The position numbers and the translations under genes are program-made. The notes beneath the pieces are model-generated. The model was not told where the DNA came from. It searched no databases and saw nothing but the letters and a program-made list of their open reading frames with translations. A stretch of 64,000 nt of DNA from Dehalococcoidia bacterium (GTDB lineage Bacteria; Chloroflexota; Dehalococcoidia; GIF9; AB-539-J10): assembly GCA_030615625.1 (NCBI GenBank), contig JAUWYX010000003.1, positions 171,045 through 235,044 of the forward strand, in the 5' to 3' direction. Shown piece after piece: positions 41,745 to 49,277 of this stretch (position 1 is its first letter; the number at the start of each line of letters is the position of its first letter).

Positions 41745-41772
41745 TTGTCAAGTCCGCATCATGTGGTATAAT
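41745..41772 (+). promoter_or_regulatory. Sigma-70 promoter
   Basis: TTGTCA (41745-41750), 16-bp spacer, TATAAT (41767-41772), reading into the gene at 41806 that has AAAGGAGAAG before its ATG. The stretch 41586-41744 upstream holds a short GGGCTACGGCCC hairpin and T-rich runs but no gene I can support. Confidence 0.75.
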
Positions 41773-41805
41773 GGCCTATAATTTTAAGTGAAAGGAGAAG
41801 AGTAA

Positions 41806-42039
41806 ATGCAAATCACAGTCCCGGATAAGGAAATCTCACGACCATACTGGCCGAGAGAATTGCGGACTAGCGGTTATGTCGGCTCTCTCAAAATTTACAT
41901 GGGTGTCTGTGTATTAGTTATCCCGAAGCCCGGTGCAGCGGATCGAGATATCGCGAAAGGATTAGAACTCTTAGCAGAGCAATTCAAATACGAGGCAGGG
42001 ATAAAGGGAACCTCAAAACAAAGCCAAATTGAGAAGTAA
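41806..42039 (+). CDS. Unknown 77-residue protein
   Basis: First gene after the promoter at 41745-41772. Beta first half (YVGSLKIYMGVCVLVIPKPG), helical second half (IAKGLELLAEQFKYEA). No family recognised. Set apart from the next genes by a structured 163-bp gap. Confidence 0.6.
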   Translation: MQITVPDKEISRPYWPRELRTSGYVGSLKIYMGVCVLVIPKPGAADRDIAKGLELLAEQFKYEAGIKGTSKQSQIEK

Positions 42040-42052
42040 ACGGTTAAAAATG

Positions 42053-42186
42053 TGCCCCGAGCTGTAACTGCTATCTTGGCTGCAAATCCCGGCTCGGGGC
42101 AGAGTGCGCACTATTATTGTGTCACCGGTGACACCCCATGTCAAATCTTGCTAGCAATTGACAATCTAACTGCTTTTTGCTTAACT
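42053..42186 (+). promoter_or_regulatory. Structured intergenic region with palindromic operator-like site and promoter
   Basis: A 10-bp stem TGCCCCGAGC (42053-42062) / GCTCGGGGCA (42092-42101) follows the previous stop. A perfect 16-bp palindrome GTGTCACCGGTGACAC lies at 42119-42134. TTGACA (42158-42163) with a 17-bp spacer and TTAACT (42181-42186) may start transcription of the genes from 42203. The palindrome sits 24 bp upstream of the -35, a place typical for an activator or repressor. Confidence 0.55.
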
Positions 42187-42202
42187 TTAAACGGGTGGGG
42201 GG

Positions 42203-42442
42203 ATGAACAAAGAATTCGCTTTAGAGTTGGTCCTCATAGGATTATTGGTAGGGGGTGCAATATTCTTTGCCCGCCGACTAGGATCTTCCACTGGTAGTAC
42301 CTCTGCCAGCACTAAGTTATTGCCAGCCACTGAGGAGGAGGAGCCTCGCCGATATAAGAACAAGGAAATCCGCCGCATCGAATATAACGAGGATGGTTTA
42401 CCTACCCTCATAGAAATTACCCGGGACTCCACTATCGCCTAA
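42203..42442 (+). CDS. Small membrane-anchored protein
   Basis: 79 residues, ribosome site GGTGGGGGG. One hydrophobic helix (about 6-23), Ser/Thr linker, then an acidic/basic tail ending IEYNEDGLPTLIEITRD. Fits a viral membrane protein. 4 bp from the next gene. Confidence 0.65.
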   Translation: MNKEFALELVLIGLLVGGAIFFARRLGSSTGSTSASTKLLPATEEEEPRRYKNKEIRRIEYNEDGLPTLIEITRDSTIA

Positions 42443-42446
42443 GACA

Positions 42447-42884
42447 ATGGCAGAGGAAGTCCATTTATCCAGCATCCCAAACGTCAAGATCATCAAAGAT
42501 GGCAAGGAAGTAGACACCAGCGCCATTGATGACTACGACGCCTTTATGCTCTTCATTATGCAGTCTGCAGCCACCGCCAACATTGTTAAAATCAGGAAAC
42601 ACCTCGATGATAGAACCTCTATAGGGGAAACTGAAAATTTTGACCTCGATATAACGCCGGAGCCTCAAGAGGTGGAGCCATATTACCCCTCACAATCTCT
42701 CTCCTTAGTTAATCGGGGTCCAGGGAAGATATTTGTTACCATAAATGCGCTCAATAGGACTGCTACCCCGCTTGAAGCAGGTGAAGATTTCAAGATTAAC
42801 TTTGAAACCCACAAACTGAGGCGGTTCTATGTCTGGAGCGAGCCTGGGACAGTTGCCGCAGCCCAAGCTGTAGTCAAATTCTAA
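42447..42884 (+). CDS. Beta-sandwich virion-type protein
   Basis: 145 residues. N-terminal helical part (about 20-50), then strands SLSLVNRGPGKIFVTINAL, DFKINFETHKLRRFYVWS and AQAVVKF, a pattern like small receptor-facing or decoration domains. No family recognised. Confidence 0.65.
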   Translation: MAEEVHLSSIPNVKIIKDGKEVDTSAIDDYDAFMLFIMQSAATANIVKIRKHLDDRTSIGETENFDLDITPEPQEVEPYYPSQSLSLVNRGPGKIFVTINALNRTATPLEAGEDFKINFETHKLRRFYVWSEPGTVAAAQAVVKF

Positions 42885-42889
42885 AAACA

Positions 42890-43588
42890 ATGGTAACTAA
42901 ACTGCAACCACCATCACCAGCTGGTGCTCCAACTCCTCATAAATTAGGTGGGGCACACCATGACCCCGATACGCTCGCCAACCTCAATACCAAGGTCTCG
43001 GACGCCACCCTGGACGACGAGTCCGACCCGAGAACACCGCTGGAACACGGCCATCCCCAATATATCAAACATTCTTTAGCCACTGCCATTAGTGACTTCC
43101 TTGTAGCTTCTGGTGTTGGTGTATTTGTCAAGAAGACCTTAGCTGAAGTCAAAACTCTACTTAATTGGGCTGCCGATATTACCACTCATTCCAACCTTAC
43201 CACAGGGGTTCATGGAGTCGGTGCCGGTACTGTGATGGGAACGACCCTTACGCAGGCGGTTACCAACAAGCGTAATCGGCCTAGAGTTTCTTCTGCCGCA
43301 AGCGGAGATATCTCACCAAGCGTAGCCACAGCGGATATCTACATCAGAACTGCCCAGGCAGCAGCCTTGACTATAAACAATCCAATAGGTTCTCCAGCTC
43401 AGGGCGAAAAACTAATGTTCAGGCTAAAAGACAATGGGGTAGCAAGAGCAATCACTTTCGGGGCTCAATACCGGGCACTGGAATTTGCCTTACCAGCTAT
43501 AACTGTGGCAGGCAAGTTGCTTTACATGGGCTTTATATTCAACTCAACCGATACAAAATGGGATATGTTAGCAATAGACCAGGAGTAA
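42890..43588 (+). CDS. Fibre/collar-like virion protein
   Basis: 232 residues. LGGAHHDPDTLANLNTKVSD and HSNLTTGVHGVGAGTVMG are motifs I know from phage tail-fibre and collar-type proteins; the C-terminal domain (about 140-232; ADIYIRTAQAAALTINNPIG, LYMGFIFNSTDTKWDMLA) is a common fibre tip or host-contact module. In this element without recognisable tail genes it may form the receptor-binding spike. Confidence 0.75.
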   Translation: MVTKLQPPSPAGAPTPHKLGGAHHDPDTLANLNTKVSDATLDDESDPRTPLEHGHPQYIKHSLATAISDFLVASGVGVFVKKTLAEVKTLLNWAADITTHSNLTTGVHGVGAGTVMGTTLTQAVTNKRNRPRVSSAASGDISPSVATADIYIRTAQAAALTINNPIGSPAQGEKLMFRLKDNGVARAITFGAQYRALEFALPAITVAGKLLYMGFIFNSTDTKWDMLAIDQE

Positions 43589-43589
43589 T

Positions 43590-44015
43590 ATGAAGAAGTT
43601 TAAGTATAATGCTAATACGCCTGTTGCCGTAATCCTTGCAGCTTTCAAGAAGAAGGCAGCTGCTGCTACTAATTGTGATTCCAAGGCAAGGGTGCAAAAA
43701 TCCCTTGACTGGGATGCTAAATTTGAGGGGCAAAATCTCGGAGAGATGGCTGATGCCGCCTTGACTGACCCTGAGTTTGACCAATCTTGGGAGCTTTGGT
43801 ATCTGTATTTCTTTGGTGCTGACACTGAGGTTGAATGCCGCAAGAAGGGGCTACTACTTATCAAAGACCCAATGATGGCGTTTCAGGTTTACCTTACTTA
43901 TGACTGGCTTACTGATGAGGAAGACAAACTATTGGAAGAAAAGTTTAAGGGTAAACTACCAACTGCTGAGGCTGAATTAAGAGATGGCATTGTAAAGAGG
44001 GCTAAATGGAAGTAA
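43590..44015 (+). CDS. Unknown 141-residue protein
   Basis: Predicted mostly helical (PVAVILAAFKKKAAAATNC, ELWYLYFFGADTEVECRKKGL). Coupled to the fibre-like gene (1 bp apart), as a fibre-assembly partner or chaperone would be (inference). Overlaps the next gene by 10 bp. Confidence 0.55.
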   Translation: MKKFKYNANTPVAVILAAFKKKAAAATNCDSKARVQKSLDWDAKFEGQNLGEMADAALTDPEFDQSWELWYLYFFGADTEVECRKKGLLLIKDPMMAFQVYLTYDWLTDEEDKLLEEKFKGKLPTAEAELRDGIVKRAKWK

Positions 44016-44557
44016 CGGGTTGGAAAGGAGCAGGAACAGCGGTAAATGCTCCTAGAGGGGATAAAACGGATTGGTTCGACATGAACAATGCTAAAGTCGA
44101 TGACAATGACTATGCTTTCAACGTGCCTGGCAAACCAGATTATGGGGATTGGCTCAGGCTGACCGACTTTGGCTTTGGTGAAGGTGATATTCCCAGCGGT
44201 TCTACGATAGATGGCATAGAGGTTCAGTATAAACGAGTAGCTGATTTTGCCGATTTCATAAATGACTCGGCTATGTACTTGCGAAAGACCAGTGGGCAAG
44301 TTGGTGATAACAATGCATCTGCAACAAAATGGGCTACATCTAAGGAAACTGCAACCTATGGTGCTTCTGATGATAAGTGGGGAACTACATGGGCTGAAAG
44401 CGATATAGTAGATAACTCTGATTTCGGCATAGATTTATCTATTTATAATAGTGATGACGAGCTTAGGTGCGGTTGGGTGTATTACTGTCAGATAAGGATT
44501 TATTATACTGCTCCAGCCGCTGACCATAGGAAGTCTTCATTCTTTAAGATGTTTTAA
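44006..44557 (+). CDS. Beta-sandwich virion-type protein
   Basis: 183 residues. GDWLRLTDFGFG.....IPSGSTIDGIEVQYKR and FGIDLSIYNSDDELRCGWVYYCQIRIYYTA show the strand pattern of a carbohydrate-binding-like sandwich; the N-terminal domain of the 472-residue FN3 protein (29211-30629) is of the same type. Basic C-terminal end (HRKSSFFKMF). Likely a surface protein. Confidence 0.65.
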   Translation: MEVTGWKGAGTAVNAPRGDKTDWFDMNNAKVDDNDYAFNVPGKPDYGDWLRLTDFGFGEGDIPSGSTIDGIEVQYKRVADFADFINDSAMYLRKTSGQVGDNNASATKWATSKETATYGASDDKWGTTWAESDIVDNSDFGIDLSIYNSDDELRCGWVYYCQIRIYYTAPAADHRKSSFFKMF

Positions 44558-44562
44558 GCGAG

Positions 44563-44889
44563 ATGGGAAACATCAGAATCACGGGCTCAATCTACGCTCC
44601 AACTGAGGCTGCCACCATCTATGCCCAGGTGCTGGATGACGTAGGCAACCCAGTGGACACATCAACAGTGACCCTCAGCCTGTTCAGGGCGGACGGCACA
44701 AAGTTTCTGGACGGCGTTACGATGACCTACATCGCTGGCTCGAACGGCATCTATAAATATGAGTTCACCGCCCCCTCGGAGGTCGAGAGGCTTGTCGCCG
44801 ATGTCAAGTCCATTAACCCGACTGCGTATGGAGTGGAGGACATCTATGTGCCAGAGTGGGCAGTACCAAAAGTTGGCTTCGAGTTATGA
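44563..44889 (+). CDS. Ig-like virion-type protein
   Basis: 108 residues forming one Ig-like domain (TIYAQVLDDVGNPVDTSTVTLSLFRADGTKFLDG, GIYKYEFTAP), as found in many phage surface proteins. Last gene of the plus-strand structural run; it converges on the minus-strand gene ending at 44970, and 44903-44935 contains a weak inverted repeat (AAGGGCTTACT...AGTAAG) that may terminate transcription. Confidence 0.65.
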   Translation: MGNIRITGSIYAPTEAATIYAQVLDDVGNPVDTSTVTLSLFRADGTKFLDGVTMTYIAGSNGIYKYEFTAPSEVERLVADVKSINPTAYGVEDIYVPEWAVPKVGFEL

Positions 44890-44969
44890 TTTAGAGCCAA
44901 GGGCTTACTTGAACAATTCGTTCAGTAAGCCATCTAATTCTTTCTGTCCAGGCCTGTACGGTTCAACCA

Positions 44970-46193
44970 TTACTCTAGTACCCCTCGTCCGACACTGACA
45001 CCGGGAGCTGAGGACTCCTCAGGAAGCACCTCTTCTTTTTCTGAGGATGGTTGTTTACCTTGCTCCTCGGGTTTCTCTTGAAGCTCAGCATGACATTTGG
45101 GACACTCTATCTTATTCCGGCTTTTGGGGATAAAGACCTCCTCGCATCCCGGGCACTGTACTTTCTGGGCCTGGCCACAGTAAGGACACACGGGGTCTTC
45201 CCCCTCCTCATAAGGGTAAACTCTCATACACCGCCAGCATGTCGTCTTTAATAATTTTGCTTCGGTTTTTGCCTCAGTTCCCGCCTTTTTTTCTGCGCCG
45301 ATCAGTCCTGCTGGCCCCGCTTTTAGCAGCGCCTGGAGTTTCTGGAACCCCTCGGGCGAGAAAGCAGTACCAATCACAGCGGCAATATCCCGTATGGCAC
45401 CATCCCTTCTCTGGGCTCTGGCATCTTCAGCCTTTCTATCCTCTTCTTTCCACTTATCCTCATATGCAAGCCTAGCAATCTCCGGATTACTGATGTTACC
45501 GGTCTGAGGCGTCCCTGGGGACGGGGGGTTGAAAATTACTGGCAATCGTTCGTTGACGATGTCCGTTACATACTTCTGGATTTGTGCTGAGGCATTATTC
45601 AGTATAGAGTCTTGGTTACCACCCTTATCTTCAGTAAGCTTAACCACTGTGCCATCAGGAAGGTAGAGTGATTGAGCGCCAGACGCCTTGGCTTGCTTCA
45701 AAGCTTCGCCTAGAGCAGTCTGTGGTGATCCGCCCCCGGCATTAGCCGGCGGGGCTGGGAACAACGTTGCAGCGATACTGTTAATTCTTGTGGCAATGGC
45801 TTCACTCACAGCTTTCTCAATCGGGCTTGGTTCTGGCTTCAGCGCCGCCAAAAGGGTGCCGAATTCTGTTGGGTTGCCTCCTAAGCCGGCTCTTTGTTTA
45901 AGGGTGCGCTCTGCCTCGTCAATACTAAGGTCATGTTCTTGAGCAAACTGCTGCACCGCTGCGGCCCATTTTTCTTGGTTTACCATGTTATCCACCTCCT
46001 TGGTTGTTTGTTTTATAGCAAGAAGATTTGCCCTTGCCCTTTTTGCATCTTCAAGCTCCTCCGGGGAGAGTTCCGCCAGTTCCTCATCACTCAACTTGGC
46101 TAGGTTCTTCTTCTTCTCCGGAAGGTACTTGTTCAGGTTGATGTTCACCGCCCCCTGGCTGAACTCCGACTTTGGTAACGTTATCTCCGGCAT
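44970..46193 (-). CDS. Large protein with C-terminal zinc ribbons
   Basis: 407 residues. Acidic helical start (LSDEELAELSPEELEDAKRARANLL), a helical middle part, Ala-rich and low-complexity linkers (FPAPPANAGGG), then three Cys pairs near the C terminus (CWRC, CPYC, CPGC, with CPKC following), giving two zinc ribbons. The tail is acidic. Could be a scaffold-like or nucleic-acid-binding internal protein. Overlaps the upstream gene by 107 bp in another frame. Confidence 0.65.
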   Translation of the reverse strand: MPEITLPKSEFSQGAVNINLNKYLPEKKKNLAKLSDEELAELSPEELEDAKRARANLLAIKQTTKEVDNMVNQEKWAAAVQQFAQEHDLSIDEAERTLKQRAGLGGNPTEFGTLLAALKPEPSPIEKAVSEAIATRINSIAATLFPAPPANAGGGSPQTALGEALKQAKASGAQSLYLPDGTVVKLTEDKGGNQDSILNNASAQIQKYVTDIVNERLPVIFNPPSPGTPQTGNISNPEIARLAYEDKWKEEDRKAEDARAQRRDGAIRDIAAVIGTAFSPEGFQKLQALLKAGPAGLIGAEKKAGTEAKTEAKLLKTTCWRCMRVYPYEEGEDPVCPYCGQAQKVQCPGCEEVFIPKSRNKIECPKCHAELQEKPEEQGKQPSSEKEEVLPEESSAPGVSVGRGVLE

Positions 46194-46752
46194 GGTTTCC
46201 CTCCGTTTCGTGGTTTACTTCCAGTGTCATTTTACCATTTTCTCCATGAATGACTGTGAGCACACCCTCGCTTATAAGTCTAGCAGTCTCCTCATAAGCC
46301 AGCTTCATGTTCGCGGGGATAATACATGGTACTGACTCATAGCCAGCCGCGGCAAGCATGAATCGGGCTGAAGCCTCAACAAACTCAGCAGGAGTGCCCG
46401 CGAAAAATTTCCCATCTACCAGGGCCGTATAGATGCTTTGATGGTCAGGGAACCTATCCCATAATCTTTGTATTTTGCCCCCTGGGTAGTAAACGAATAA
46501 TGTTTCGTCTGGTTCCTTGAAACCTTTAACGTGCTCCTCTATGTCTGCGCCGCTCTGGCCCAGGTTTTTATTAGTAGTGGTAGTTGAAGGTTTGACTTCC
46601 CTTTTTCCCCTCTCACCGTAGGGATGGCTAGGCTCCTTAGTGTCGGGGTCAAAGTACCAGACATCGCATCCTTTTTTATAGTGCAGCCGTCCACCCTTTT
46701 CGCTTAGCTTTTTCCCATGAGTTTTGCAATAAAGGTCAGTCTTTATAGGCAT
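46087..46752 (-). CDS. Unknown Cys/His-containing protein
   Basis: 221 residues. Starts with a probable zinc finger (YCKTHGKKLSEKGGRLHYKKGC), a Thr-rich linker, then an alpha/beta part with FVYYPGGKIQRLWDRFPDH and a disordered acidic tail. First gene downstream of the promoter at 46833-46860 and of the heptamer repeat leader. Function unknown. Confidence 0.65.
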   Translation of the reverse strand: MPIKTDLYCKTHGKKLSEKGGRLHYKKGCDVWYFDPDTKEPSHPYGERGKREVKPSTTTTNKNLGQSGADIEEHVKGFKEPDETLFVYYPGGKIQRLWDRFPDHQSIYTALVDGKFFAGTPAEFVEASARFMLAAAGYESVPCIIPANMKLAYEETARLISEGVLTVIHGENGKMTLEVNHETEGNHAGDNVTKVGVQPGGGEHQPEQVPSGEEEEPSQVE

Positions 46753-46775
46753 CTTCTGTTTCGCCCTATCTTCTT

Positions 46776-46820
46776 ACCACCTACCACCTACCACCTATTA
46801 CCACCTACCACCTACCACCT
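46776..46820 (-). repeat. Heptanucleotide tandem repeats in a 5' leader
   Basis: Three perfect copies of ACCACCT (46776-46796), ATT, three more (46800-46820), then a partial copy. Read on the minus strand the unit is AGGTGGT. It lies between the promoter at 46833-46860 and the gene starting at 46752. Confidence 0.9.
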
Positions 46821-46832
46821 ACCATCACTTGC

Positions 46833-46860
46833 ATTATACCATGCCGTGGTTTAAAATCAA
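46833..46860 (-). promoter_or_regulatory. Sigma-70-like promoter, minus strand
   Basis: TTGATT (46860-46855), 16-bp spacer, TATAAT (46838-46833), directed towards the gene starting at 46752. The predicted start would place the heptamer repeats in the transcribed leader. Confidence 0.6.
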
Positions 46861-46865
46861 ATCAA

Positions 46866-47543
46866 ATGAACCCTGGGGAGCTTTTCGTTTGGGTCTTCAA
46901 TATAGGCCACAGCATTTACGATGCTGAGAGAACACGAAAAAGAGCAAACCAGAGAAGTTCTGAGCTCAAAGAGTTGAGCGAAAAAATAGCCCCTGAAATC
47001 GGAAAGACGGGGAATATCACCCAACAGGCCGGGAAAAGCCTGCCTGCGGCCTCTGAGGGCTTGCTGGGGGCAAAAGACCAGGGTCCGCCAGGGGCCACCC
47101 AAGAGTTGAGCCACAATATCCCCCAGGAAAAGGCAGAGGTCGCCACCGCTTGTGTAGCGTGCGCCGTCGGCCACTTCTCCACCAGCTCCGGGGAGCTCAA
47201 GGAAGCGCTTCGCTTTAAGAGCGAGGGAATAACCAGCAACGAGATTCTCGACAGGATTGCTGGTGCCCTGGAAGAACAGAACACGCTTGAGAGGGAGGAC
47301 CTCACCCCCGAGAAGATACAGCGGCTGCCAGAGTGGGAGAAGGAAATAGCCGAGGAAGCGCTCACTCAGAGCCGGCAGCTCCGCCATAAACTAGAAGTTA
47401 TTCAGACAGTAGATGAGCTGGAGCAACTTGCCGCCGATACCCGGTCATATTATCTAAAGCTAACGCGGCAATGGTATAGGGGGCGTTTTAGCAAACTAGG
47501 CTCTGCAAAAGCCGAGGTGATAGCCAGGAGAGTAGGAGGTTAG
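46866..47543 (+). CDS. Unknown protein of the tag-protein cluster
   Basis: 225 residues. Conserved-looking core ACVACAVGHFSTSSGELKEALRFKSEGI followed by long helices (ILDRIAGALEEQNTLEREDL) and a basic end (YLKLTRQWYRGRFSKLG). CVAC..GH could bind metal. No known family assigned. Starts the plus-strand unit that leads to the PLYPHVPK proteins; ribosome site weak. Confidence 0.65.
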   Translation: MNPGELFVWVFNIGHSIYDAERTRKRANQRSSELKELSEKIAPEIGKTGNITQQAGKSLPAASEGLLGAKDQGPPGATQELSHNIPQEKAEVATACVACAVGHFSTSSGELKEALRFKSEGITSNEILDRIAGALEEQNTLEREDLTPEKIQRLPEWEKEIAEEALTQSRQLRHKLEVIQTVDELEQLAADTRSYYLKLTRQWYRGRFSKLGSAKAEVIARRVGG

Positions 47544-47545
47544 TT

Positions 47546-47974
47546 GTGCTGGAAGCTGGCAATCCATTAGACCCGGGCAAAATACGGGCGCTTCTGCAAG
47601 CAGGCGAGCAACAATTAAGTCCTGAAGACTTCGAGCAGCTACAGCTTTTGCTATCTGACCTGGCAGTATACGGTCTCACTCCCTGGATAAATGCCGAGCT
47701 TGGCAAACTAATGGCTAAAATTGAGTGGGAGCTGGAGATAGAGCCATCACCAGAGTGGCAGCCGGCACTTCAAGCATGCGACTATGCCTTCCCGGGTGAA
47801 GAGCTAAGGCGGATGTGCTACGCTGCCGGGGTTGGTCTCAGCGGGCATAAAAAAGAGCTTTGCGGGAGACTTTATCGCGCCGGGGTCCCCGAGGTGGTAA
47901 AAGTAATGGCGCCTTACTTAGAAACAAGGAAGCCTGCTGAAAATGTCTACAGGGTCCCACGCTGGAAGAGCTAA
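47546..47974 (+). CDS. SAP-like domain protein
   Basis: 142 residues, GTG start after TAGGAGG. The segment PGEELRRMCYAAGVGLSGHKKELCGRLYRAG (about 93-123) fits the SAP DNA-binding helix-turn-helix. Preceded by acidic helices. A second SAP-like protein is encoded at 52343-52726. DNA binding is likely. Confidence 0.65.
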   Translation: MLEAGNPLDPGKIRALLQAGEQQLSPEDFEQLQLLLSDLAVYGLTPWINAELGKLMAKIEWELEIEPSPEWQPALQACDYAFPGEELRRMCYAAGVGLSGHKKELCGRLYRAGVPEVVKVMAPYLETRKPAENVYRVPRWKS

Positions 47975-48023
47975 CAGATATACTGCAAGAGGCGGATATG
48001 CTTTATCGTTAAGGAGGTGCAAG

Positions 48024-48245
48024 TTGGCTAAGAGAGAACCGTTATATCCCCATGTGCCGAAAGGCAAGCATGCGGGCGAAGTAGCGGATATTGTTGAGCC
48101 TATTAGGAAAATTGCTCAAGATGTACTTAATCCCGCATTGCCAAAATCTCAGAGGCTAAAAGCCTATGGAAGTTTTGAGGCCATAAAGGTTAAAGTTGAT
48201 AAGGTCTGGGACACGATAAAGAATATAGAGTTCTCAGGAGACTAA
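48024..48245 (+). CDS. Tagged protein 1 (PLYPHVPK N-terminal motif)
   Basis: 73 residues from a TTG with an ideal ribosome site (AAGGAGGTGCAAG); the frame is open upstream but without such a site. Residues 4-13 are REPLYPHVPK; the remaining helical part (EPIRKIAQDVLNPALPKSQ) has no known fold. First of four nearby genes whose products begin with the same tag. Confidence 0.75.
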   Translation: MAKREPLYPHVPKGKHAGEVADIVEPIRKIAQDVLNPALPKSQRLKAYGSFEAIKVKVDKVWDTIKNIEFSGD

Positions 48246-48247
48246 CT

Positions 48248-48982
48248 ATGTCCAAGGGAGGGGTTACAAAAAAACTAGAGGACGCGCTTAAAGCTCTGGA
48301 CGAGAACCAATTAAAGAAGGCACTTTATCTCACGGAGAATAACCCTAAGCTCCAGAGACAACACCAGTTTATAGAAGAGGCAGCGCGGACCTGCCTTGCC
48401 AACAAGGACAACAAGAAAGTTTGCGAGGAGGCGATTAAAATGGCCAGAGACCAGGTTAAAGAAACAGTGAGCTTGCCCATCGACGACACCAGCCTTGAAG
48501 GGCTGGAGGGATACTTATCACCTGAGCCAGCACTGACACCGCAAGAGGAGAAGCCGGCTGCCGGTCCACCCGCAGAGCAAAAGACTGACGAGGAGATATT
48601 TGAGGAGTGCCAGGAATGCCACGTCGCTGTTGTCGCCGCAAAGTTCGCCGACATTTGTGCTGAAAAGCCCGAGGAAACTGGCGGCTGTGAGCTGATAGGC
48701 CGGAGCTTAGAAGACGAGAAGACCGAGCCAGTGGACTGGTTGAAGGCGATGATTGAGACGACAGAAAAAGCCCAGGGCTCGGCAAAAGAGGAGATGACGG
48801 CGGCTCTTGCTGAGTTAACGGATTATCTTGAAGGAAAAGATAGCCCATTCCTGAAAGAACTGGAAAAGGAGGCGAATGTGGCAAGCTGCCCTGTTTGTGG
48901 TGGGCCATTAGATAAGGATGGGTGCTGTCCCAAATGTAACACGTGCCCCGATAAGAAAGTAGAGGAGGTGAAAAGTGCCTAA
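48248..48982 (+). CDS. Helical acidic protein with C-terminal zinc ribbon
   Basis: 244 residues. Helical start, Pro/Glu-rich linker (about 95-115), a Cys-containing middle (CQECHVAVVAAKFADIC) and a C-terminal zinc ribbon (CPVCGGPLDKDGCCPKCNTC). Lacks the PLYPHVPK tag although it lies between two tagged genes. Overlaps the next gene's GTG by 8 bp. Confidence 0.65.
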   Translation: MSKGGVTKKLEDALKALDENQLKKALYLTENNPKLQRQHQFIEEAARTCLANKDNKKVCEEAIKMARDQVKETVSLPIDDTSLEGLEGYLSPEPALTPQEEKPAAGPPAEQKTDEEIFEECQECHVAVVAAKFADICAEKPEETGGCELIGRSLEDEKTEPVDWLKAMIETTEKAQGSAKEEMTAALAELTDYLEGKDSPFLKELEKEANVASCPVCGGPLDKDGCCPKCNTCPDKKVEEVKSA

Positions 48983-49268
48983 ACAACCGCTATATCCACA
49001 TGTGCCGAAGAGTAAAAGACAAGAGGCAGATATCGGTAACCCACAGACCTATACTAAGGTCTGGAATGCTATTGATAAGGAGAAATTAAGAAAATACTGT
49101 GAAGAGGTTTGGGGAGTGCCGGTTACGACCGAAGCCTCTGACTACCTTGGTAGATTACTAGCTCGCCGGGTAGACCAGTTTAAGTCTTATCTGCCACTCC
49201 CTCTCATCAATCACCGTGGATTGACAGCACGGGATATGTACCGGGCGGCGTCTGCTCTTTTTGACTAA
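48975..49268 (+). CDS. Tagged protein 2 (PLYPHVPK N-terminal motif)
   Basis: 97 residues, GTG start after AGGAGGTGAAAA. Residues 4-12 are QPLYPHVPK. The body is helical (YTKVWNAIDKEKLRKYCEEVWGV, SDYLGRLLARRVDQFKSYL) and unrelated to the other tagged proteins. Function unknown. Confidence 0.75.
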   Translation: MPKQPLYPHVPKSKRQEADIGNPQTYTKVWNAIDKEKLRKYCEEVWGVPVTTEASDYLGRLLARRVDQFKSYLPLPLINHRGLTARDMYRAASALFD

Positions 49269-49277
49269 GGAGGTATG

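Noticed and set aside
25919..44889. Contractile or long tail module
   Set aside because: No sheath, tube, baseplate or tape-measure-like long coiled-coil protein is present; fibre-like motifs alone do not prove a tail.
46857..47387. Minus-strand 176-residue frame opposite the 46866 gene
   Set aside because: Antisense shadow; the plus-strand frame has the conserved-looking core, follows a coupled gene order and its stop abuts the next GTG.
48456..48986. Minus-strand 176-residue frame opposite the 48248 gene
   Set aside because: Low-complexity Pro/Ser-rich antisense shadow; the plus strand encodes a zinc ribbon and is coupled to both neighbours.
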